Shown: positions 44,173-49,547 of the stretch, piece after piece | Numbering within the stretch: position 1 is the stretch's first letter | Layout of the letters: every line of letters begins with the position of its first letter | NCBI RefSeq assembly: GCF_001444505.1 | Contig: NZ_LNDJ01000054.1 | Coordinates: forward strand, 1-49,547 | Origin: Psychrobacter piscatorii | GTDB lineage: Bacteria > Pseudomonadota > Gammaproteobacteria > Pseudomonadales > Moraxellaceae | Direction of reading: 5' to 3' | Length of the DNA stretch: 49,547 bases | Made by a program: the position numbers and the translations under genes | The notes under the pieces: model-generated | Database searches by the model: none | Seen by the model: the letters and a program-made list of their open reading frames with translations, nothing else | What the model was told of the DNA's origin: nothing

Positions 44173-44720
44173 GCGCGCGTGTCCTATGTGAGCTGAGGTA
44201 ATAGGCTAAAATAATGGAAAAAGTAAAAACGGTGCGAAATTGGGAGGATAGTAGCGAACGCGATAGAAGTCGTAAACAATATAAATAAGCACTATCGTCT
44301 TCTATCGATAATATGTCATCCCAATTCATTCATTTATGTTGTAATATGACAAACCAAAAGTATTATTTGGTATGATAGCCAGTTCTTGGCTGGTTGTATT
44401 AGATCACTATGTATAACCAAAGATACTGTATGATCAAAAGCACGTTTGCTCTTCTACCAACCAGCCTATTTAATAGCGATATTGACTTACAGGATGTTAC
44501 ATAGTCGTTGACTCCGAGCATGATAGCGGAGTTTCAAAACAAATAAAAGTGATTATTCAGTCACCATCTGTACTCTTTAATAGCAATATTTTTATAGACG
44601 GTCGTTCACAAGTCTTCTGTAGTGGGCCTTGAGAGTGACGACTGCCTATTATATTTTCAATAAAAGCGCTCAAGGCAATCATCACAATTGCACAAGCCTT
44701 TGAATTTTCGGTAACTCATT
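44173..44720. other. Long hairpin-rich intergenic region upstream of the serine dehydratase gene
   Basis: This 548-base gap separates divergent uraA and sda. I see three separate dyads in the sda direction: GGCTGGTT (44388-44395) with AACCAGCC (44459-44466), ACTCCG with CGGAGT (about 44511-44532), and GCCTTGAG (44626-44633) with CTCAAGGC (44669-44676). No T-tract follows them and no reading frame explains them. Possibly a long structured leader, a small RNA or decayed sequence. Confidence 0.5.
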
Positions 44721-46154
44721 ATGATTAGTATTTTTGATTTATTTAAAATCGGCATTGGTCCATCGAGCTCACATACAGTGGGACCAATGGTGGCAGCCAA
44801 TTTATTTTTAGCCTCATTGACCAAGCAAATGGAACTGACGGCTATCGCAAAGATTGAAATCGAGCTTTATGGCTCTTTGGCGGCGACAGGAAAAGGGCAC
44901 GCAACAGATACTGCCATATTGTTAGGGTTACTTGGTCATACACCTAGCACCATCGATACACGTATGACCAGCAGCTATCTTTCTCCTATTTTTTCTGGCA
45001 AGACATTAAATGTGTCAGGTATTCACACGATTGCATTTGATACAGAGCAGGATATTTATTGGTACGACGATACTGTCCTGCCCTATCACCCTAACGCACT
45101 GACGCTTCGTGCTATATCGACTGACGGTACTCGTTATCAGCAGACCTACTATTCGATTGGTGGTGGTTTTGTCATCAATGAAGAAGATGCCACCGATCCA
45201 GATGAAGATCATGCCAGCCCAACGATCGATAGCGTTCCTTATCCTTTTAATAATGCAGCAGAACTACTAGAACAATGTCGTCAGTATGATTTGAGCATCA
45301 GCGAATTAGTACTGGCCAATGAATGCCACTTCCATGACAAAGAAGAAGTATTTGCCTACTTAGATAGTATTTGGGAGGTCATGCAAGATTGCGTTAAGCA
45401 AGGCTGTGAAAATGGCGGTATTTTGCCAGGCGGCTTGGATGTCAAACGCCGCGCACAAGATTTGCACAGGCAACTGTCTGCGGAAAAAGACCAACCTATC
45501 ACCAAAACTGATAAATTAGCCGCCATGGATTGGGTAGACTTGTACGCGCTCGCCGTCAATGAAGAAAACGCCAATGGCGGCAAAGTTGTGACCGCACCCA
45601 CCAATGGCGCAGCAGGTATTATTCCTGCAGTATTGCACTACTATCGTGATTTTTTACCTAACTATAGCCAAGATGGTGTCCGCAAGTTTTTATTGAACGC
45701 CACCGCTATCGGTAGCCTAATCAAGCAAAACGCTTCCATCTCTGGTGCTGAAGTCGGCTGCCAAGGCGAGGTTGGATCGGCATGTGCGATGGCAGGTTCT
45801 GCATTAGCAGAGATCATGAATGGGACACCAGCTAAATGTTTAAATGCGGCAGAAATCGGTATTGAGCATAATTTAGGTCTAACCTGCGACCCTATTGGTG
45901 GACTGGTGCAGGTGCCTTGCATCGAGCGCAATGCCATGGGGGCGGTCAAAGCTATCAACGCAGCACGTCTAGCCTGTAGAGGAAATGGCCAGCACTTCGT
46001 CTCTTTGGATAAGGCTATAGAAACCATGAAGCAGACAGGTGCTGATATGTCTGATAAATATAAAGAGACCGCTCGTGGTGGCCTAGCTGTCTATGCTGAT
46101 AATAGAATTCCTACTGCGACGCGCGGCGTTAGTGTTAACTACAGTCAATGTTAA
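44721..46154 (+). CDS. sda: L-serine dehydratase (L-serine ammonia-lyase), iron-sulphur type
   Basis: The enzyme deaminates L-serine to pyruvate. The 477-residue single chain has the beta domain at the N-terminus (SIFDLFKIGIGPSSSHTVGP, about 1-155) and the catalytic alpha domain after it (about 190-470, PTNGAAGIIPAVLHYYRDF). The three cysteines for the oxygen-labile 4Fe-4S cluster fall at C347, C389 and C400 (GCQGEVGSACAMA, LTCDPIGG, VPCIERNAMG), with the spacing of the single-chain SdaA/SdaB type. It lies alone after the long gap and ends in a bidirectional terminator. cysE, another serine-consuming enzyme, is elsewhere in the window. Confidence 0.95.
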   Translation: MISIFDLFKIGIGPSSSHTVGPMVAANLFLASLTKQMELTAIAKIEIELYGSLAATGKGHATDTAILLGLLGHTPSTIDTRMTSSYLSPIFSGKTLNVSGIHTIAFDTEQDIYWYDDTVLPYHPNALTLRAISTDGTRYQQTYYSIGGGFVINEEDATDPDEDHASPTIDSVPYPFNNAAELLEQCRQYDLSISELVLANECHFHDKEEVFAYLDSIWEVMQDCVKQGCENGGILPGGLDVKRRAQDLHRQLSAEKDQPITKTDKLAAMDWVDLYALAVNEENANGGKVVTAPTNGAAGIIPAVLHYYRDFLPNYSQDGVRKFLLNATAIGSLIKQNASISGAEVGCQGEVGSACAMAGSALAEIMNGTPAKCLNAAEIGIEHNLGLTCDPIGGLVQVPCIERNAMGAVKAINAARLACRGNGQHFVSLDKAIETMKQTGADMSDKYKETARGGLAVYADNRIPTATRGVSVNYSQC

Positions 46155-46214
46155 TGCAATTGATAAATGTTACCTTTAACCACGCTATCTCATCATAGCA
46201 GCAGATATCGTATC

Positions 46215-46252
46215 AATAAAAAGGCCGCTATATATTAGCGGCCTTTTTATTA
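46215..46252. terminator. Bidirectional terminator after sda
   Basis: AATAAAAAGGCCGCTA pairs with TAGCGGCCTTTTTATT around a short loop, between convergent sda and the small lipoprotein gene. Confidence 0.92.
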
Positions 46253-46273
46253 GTTGTATACTTTCAAGCTGTA

Positions 46274-46672
46274 CTATTCAGCAGTTTTTGAAACGACTTC
46301 GTTTAAAATCCAAACTGGTTTGACCACATTAGATCCTTCAGCAGTGACTGCTTCTTGGCGTACATCTAATACATAACGGTAGTTTGGCTCATAAGTGAAG
46401 CCTTGAATGTTACCACTTAAAGTGGTGTAGTTTTTCTGATAAGTTTGGCGATACTGTAGGCACTGTGATTCAACCATCGTACCGTCTGTTGCAGTCAGAT
46501 CACAAACTGCTTTACGCGGTGCGATTTCTACTTCAAAACTTGGAATATTTACCACTTTGACGTTCATAGGCTGTCCTTCTACAACCATTGTACGCTCATT
46601 GTCCATGTCCATAGTAGAACAACCAGTAAGAGCAAAAGTTGTCATCAATGCTGCAAGTGCTAATCTTTTCAT
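46274..46672 (-). CDS. Small lipoprotein with a DUF4377-like domain
   Basis: This 132-residue protein has a signal peptide with lipobox (ALTGCST, Cys at residue 18). The mature part ends with CLQYRQTYQKNYTTLSG, then NIQGFTYEPNYRYVLDVRQE, the pattern I associate with DUF4377 domains of META/HslJ-linked lipoproteins. Two more cysteines (about residues 58 and 71) may form a disulphide. No function is known. AGGATTG precedes the ATG. It is a single gene between a terminator and a 400-base gap. Confidence 0.75.
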   Translation of the reverse strand: MKRLALAALMTTFALTGCSTMDMDNERTMVVEGQPMNVKVVNIPSFEVEIAPRKAVCDLTATDGTMVESQCLQYRQTYQKNYTTLSGNIQGFTYEPNYRYVLDVRQEAVTAEGSNVVKPVWILNEVVSKTAE

Positions 46673-47078
46673 TATTCAATCCTCAGATAATTGGTAATAA
46701 TTCTTCATTTTCTATCTAAATTTATTATTTTAAAAACTCTACTGCATTTCTTCATACAACAAAGCTTCTTTCTACCATGATGATATTTAGAGTCACGCTA
46801 ATTGAAATCTCTAGCCAGCTTTACTAGCGTTTACTAGCGTTGTAGTGAATATCATCTGTTCACCCCAGCAAGTATAGGTCGCAACTCACCTTACTCTCTA
46901 TGACTGCTTTGTAAAGTAACGTCAGCTTTTGCAACTGATGTTAATAAAGCGTATTGAATAGCAGAGTAATTTGATAACAGCTTAGTATTAGACACAAAAA
47001 AGCCAGAGCAATCATTACTCTGGCTTTTTGTAAATAGATTTAAAAAATCTGTCAAGATTGAAACTTTTAAGACCGTTT
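46673..47078. other. Intergenic region between the lipoprotein gene and argJ
   Basis: The 406-base gap includes the argJ terminator at its right end and a perfect 10-base tandem repeat (TTACTAGCGT twice, 46821-46840). I see no coding frame. Promoter elements for the lipoprotein gene must lie at its left end. Confidence 0.45.
46995..47029. terminator. Terminator downstream of argJ
   Basis: AAAAAAGCCAGAG pairs with CTCTGGCTTTTT around an 8-base loop. Read on the minus strand it follows the argJ stop by about 50 bases; A and T runs flank it. Confidence 0.85.
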
Positions 47079-48302
47079 CTAACTGCGATAGTCAGCGTTT
47101 ATTTTGACATAGTCGTATGACAAATCGCAGGTATACACCGTATCGCTAGCATCACCACGAGCAAGATCAATGTGAATGGTAATCTCAGCGCGGCTCATGA
47201 CTTTTTTACCTGCTTCTTCTGTATAGCTGGGCGCGACACCGCCATTTTGACAAATCATCACCTCATCTAAATACACATCAACTTGTTCGGTGTCTAGGTC
47301 GTCAATACCAGCATAACCGACTGCCGCCAAGATGCGCCCCCAGTTTGCATCACTCGCAAAGAATGCCGTTTTTACCAGTGGTGAATGCGCCACAGCATAA
47401 GCCACATCGCAGCACTCTTGCGTGGTCTGCCCGCCAGTCACTTTAACCGTCATAAACTTGGTCGCCCCTTCACCGTCACGGACAATGAGCTGTGCCAAAC
47501 GTACAAACACTTCGCGCAGTGCATCAAAAACGGCCTGATAATGCGGATGCGCTGGACTATCAATCACCTCTGAGCTGGCAGCACCTGTCGCAATCAATAC
47601 GCAGCAATCATTGGTCGATGTATCCCCATCAACGGTAATACGGTTAAACGACTGCTCATTGATAGCGCTGAGCATCTCTTGCAATAAGTCGGCCGCGATA
47701 TTGGCATCGGTTGCGACATAACCCAGCATAGTCGCCATATTTGGACGTATCATGCCTGAGCCTTTTGACATGCCAGTGATATGATAGCTAGTACCTGCAA
47801 CGTCGACTTTTTGGCTTGCAAGCTTAGGGATAGTATCTGTCGTTCGGATACCATTAGCAGCAGCCAACCAGTTATCAGAGGCTAAGTTTGCTAGCGCATC
47901 GTCTAAACCTGCAATGACCGCGTCACTATTTAATGGCTCGCCAATCACGCCAGTAGAAAATGGCAGTACTGTATTAGCCTCTACGCCAGCTTTTTCAGCC
48001 AAGGCAATACAAATTTCAGTAGCGCGGCGTTTACCATCAGCGCCCGTGCCTGCGTTTGCATTACCTGTATTGGTTACCAGATAACGCGGACTAGCCTTGG
48101 TAAAGTGCTCACGTAATATACGTACAGGCGCGGCGCAGAATGTGTTTTTGGTCGTGACAACTGCGGTCGAGGCCTGTTCAGCGATTTCAATCACGACCAA
48201 ATCATCACGATTTTTATAACGTACGCCCGCGGCAGTTGCGCTCAGCTTAATGCCATCAATGGGATAAATAATATCAGGTACTGCTACGTTTCCAACAGAC
48301 AT
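47079..48302 (-). CDS. argJ: Glutamate N-acetyltransferase / amino-acid acetyltransferase (ornithine acetyltransferase)
   Basis: The protein recycles the acetyl group from acetylornithine to glutamate in arginine synthesis. I start it at ATG 48302 (AAGGAT 7 bases ahead), giving 407 residues; the frame opens earlier at a TTG (48323). It self-cleaves before the nucleophile T191 in RPNMATMLGYVATDA. The oxyanion-hole threonines lie near residue 117 (FSTGVIGE), and the substrate lysine lies in MSKGSGM. The C-terminal half carries RDGEGATKF and SPLVKTAFFASDANWGRI. All are as expected. It is a single gene between repeats and terminator. Confidence 0.95.
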   Translation of the reverse strand: MSVGNVAVPDIIYPIDGIKLSATAAGVRYKNRDDLVVIEIAEQASTAVVTTKNTFCAAPVRILREHFTKASPRYLVTNTGNANAGTGADGKRRATEICIALAEKAGVEANTVLPFSTGVIGEPLNSDAVIAGLDDALANLASDNWLAAANGIRTTDTIPKLASQKVDVAGTSYHITGMSKGSGMIRPNMATMLGYVATDANIAADLLQEMLSAINEQSFNRITVDGDTSTNDCCVLIATGAASSEVIDSPAHPHYQAVFDALREVFVRLAQLIVRDGEGATKFMTVKVTGGQTTQECCDVAYAVAHSPLVKTAFFASDANWGRILAAVGYAGIDDLDTEQVDVYLDEVMICQNGGVAPSYTEEAGKKVMSRAEITIHIDLARGDASDTVYTCDLSYDYVKINADYRS

Positions 48303-48357
48303 AGTAAAATCCTTATTTTTCAATTTTTATCGTTGTTTTTAGGTGATGTAATAAACA

Positions 48358-48466
48358 CTATAGTTGATCCAATTTAAAGGTGGTACAAGGCAACCGAGTG
48401 CAGATTTATATGTCATACTTCAAGCGAGGTTAACGCCGTAACGCCTTTATAGTGGATTGACTATAT
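48358..48466. repeat. 109-bp MITE-like repeat
   Basis: The element begins CTATAGTTGATCCA and ends in a near inverted copy (TATAGTGGATTGACTATA, 48449-48466); the two 21-base ends match at 16 positions. The middle has no coding frame. It fills the gap between argJ and xthA. Its start resembles that of the 115-bp element at 10088, suggesting related families of short non-autonomous repeats. Confidence 0.65.
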
Positions 48467-48475
48467 ATCTGAATA

Positions 48476-49300
48476 TTACGGTTTTCTTAGATCAAATGCC
48501 GACCAAATGGGTGCATGGTCAGAGGGTTTTTCCATAGCGCGTAGCTCATAGCTGATGCCAGCACCAATGCATTCTTCTACAAGATCAGAGGTGCATAAAA
48601 TATGATCGATACGTAAACCGCGCTTGGGTTCATCATTAAAGCCGCGGCTGCGATAATCAAACCAGCTGTATAATTCGGTACTCTCTGGATAATGCAAACG
48701 GTACGTATCGGTCAACTCACGCGACATTAATGCTGAGTACCATTCGCGTTCCTCTGGCAAAAATGAGGTTTTTCTATTTTTTAACCAGCGCTTAGCATTG
48801 ACCTCACCGATACCGATATCGATGTCTTCTGGCGCAATATTCATATCACCCATCACAATGATCGAACGACCTTCTGCCTTTAGTGTATCAATATAAGCCA
48901 TTAAATCTGCATAATAAGCACGCTTCATCGGAAATTTGGTCGGATGGTCTTGGCTCTCTCCTTGCGGAAAATAACCGTTGAGCACATCCACTTCGCGCCC
49001 TTTAAACTCATAGCGTGCATGTATAAAACGCTTTTGTGCTTCGGTATCTTCGCTAGGAAAACCTTTTTGTACAAATATAGGCGCCACTTTTGACAGTAAT
49101 GCCACGCCATAATGTCCTTTTTGCCCGAAATACTCTACGTGATATCCTAGAGCTTTTATGTCATCAAGTGGAAATTGATCGTCATGGACTTTGGTCTCTT
49201 GTAGACCCATGACATCAGGATCGATTACTTCGCGCACTGCCTCAAGCTGATGCTGGCGAGCGCGGATACCATTGATATTAAAACTGACAAAACGGGTCAT
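48476..49300 (-). CDS. xthA: Exodeoxyribonuclease III
   Basis: This DNA repair nuclease (AP endonuclease and 3'-exonuclease) has 274 residues. The exonuclease-endonuclease-phosphatase motifs are in order: FNINGIRAR, GLQETKVHDDQFP (metal Glu), GYFPQGES, IVMGDMNIAPEDIDI (catalytic Asp/Asn), DYRSRGFNDEPKRGLRIDHIL, and SDHAPIWSAF (general-base His). All are present. AGGACAG precedes the ATG. The element at 48358-48466 lies directly downstream. Confidence 0.95.
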   Translation of the reverse strand: MTRFVSFNINGIRARQHQLEAVREVIDPDVMGLQETKVHDDQFPLDDIKALGYHVEYFGQKGHYGVALLSKVAPIFVQKGFPSEDTEAQKRFIHARYEFKGREVDVLNGYFPQGESQDHPTKFPMKRAYYADLMAYIDTLKAEGRSIIVMGDMNIAPEDIDIGIGEVNAKRWLKNRKTSFLPEEREWYSALMSRELTDTYRLHYPESTELYSWFDYRSRGFNDEPKRGLRIDHILCTSDLVEECIGAGISYELRAMEKPSDHAPIWSAFDLRKP

Positions 49301-49439
49301 AAACTGTCCTATACTGATTGATTAAAATACGATGCTGATATAGATGTATGCGATGCAAATGTCTATGATAACAGACCTAGGCTACCCTAGCTGTTACATG
49401 GCCTTATATCTTGAGCTAGAGTAGCGCTTATTATAAATA

Positions 49440-49547
49440 TAATAGACCTCTTGCAAAAGTAGCAAAGGGAATTAAAATAAGAAGGCACTCATAATTTTTT
49501 AGGAACCATGCCAAACATAAATAAGCTACTCAAACAAAGTGACGCTG
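49440..49547 (+). mobile_element. Possible insertion sequence left end with truncated ORF
   Basis: The window ends inside a stretch starting TAGACCTCTTGCAAAAGTA, reminiscent of the terminal inverted repeats of IS5-superfamily elements. A frame opening at 49508 (ATG with TAGGA before it; MPNINKLLKQSDA) runs off the edge. The element type cannot be confirmed from 108 bases. Confidence 0.4.

Noticed and set aside
46821..46840. Tandem TTACTAGCGT repeat as a regulatory site or array
   Set aside because: Only two 10-base copies in a gap with no nearby start codon; most likely slippage.
1..49547. CRISPR arrays, rRNA, tRNA, toxin-antitoxin pairs, prophage genes
   Set aside because: I looked for spaced direct repeats, CCA-ending cloverleaf sequences, paired small genes and phage proteins and found none I could support.

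Overview
The window looks like a chromosomal segment of a gammaproteobacterium of the Moraxellaceae, most likely Psychrobacter. This rests on moderate AT bias, a fused TyrA-AroA protein, gene orders such as pheA-hisC-tyrA~aroA and folB-folK-like, and recurrent short AT-flanked intergenic repeats. The genus call is an inference from protein and gene-order recognition; no 16S gene is present. About forty protein genes fill most of the sequence. I saw no rRNA, tRNA or CRISPR array and no intact insertion sequence; one possible IS end touches the right edge.

Region 1 (1-12.9 kb). A siderophore-interacting reductase and an NhaC-type antiporter precede a phenylalanine/tyrosine degradation block: phhB, phhA and hpd on the minus strand, then a divergent LysR regulator, an aromatic aminotransferase, fumarylacetoacetase, a small VOC-fold protein, an IclR regulator and maleylacetoacetate isomerase. 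Every step from phenylalanine to fumarate plus acetoacetate has a gene here except homogentisate 1,2-dioxygenase. No cupin-type HmgA is present. The VOC protein between fahA and maiA carries a His-His-Glu set like that of extradiol dioxygenases, so it is a candidate for the missing ring-cleavage step. iclR, maiA and a broken trimeric-autotransporter adhesin lie between two 115-bp elements in inverted orientation (114 of 115 bases identical).

Region 2 (12.9-22.2 kb). A CpxRA/RstAB-like two-component system sits divergently from a Spy/CpxP-like lipoprotein. Two large, unrecognised, acidic lipoproteins in tandem follow, then a periplasmic gamma-glutamyltransferase. This is an envelope-centred block.

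Region 3 (22.4-30.8 kb). dnaE, an orphan HPt protein, a TrmJ-type RNA methyltransferase, cysE, then folB with a divergent folK-like gene, and a RarD transporter.

Region 4 (30.9-36 kb). A minus-strand aromatic amino acid synthesis cluster: pheA, hisC and the tyrA-aroA fusion. The window therefore holds both synthesis and degradation of phenylalanine and tyrosine.

Region 5 (36.3-49.5 kb). Housekeeping and transport genes: transaldolase, a small secreted protein, apt, rubredoxin, an alpha/beta hydrolase, a WG-repeat protein, an EamA transporter, an NCS2 permease, L-serine dehydratase, a DUF4377-like lipoprotein, argJ and xthA. A 548-bp hairpin-rich gap precedes the serine dehydratase gene, and a 109-bp MITE-like repeat lies between argJ and xthA.
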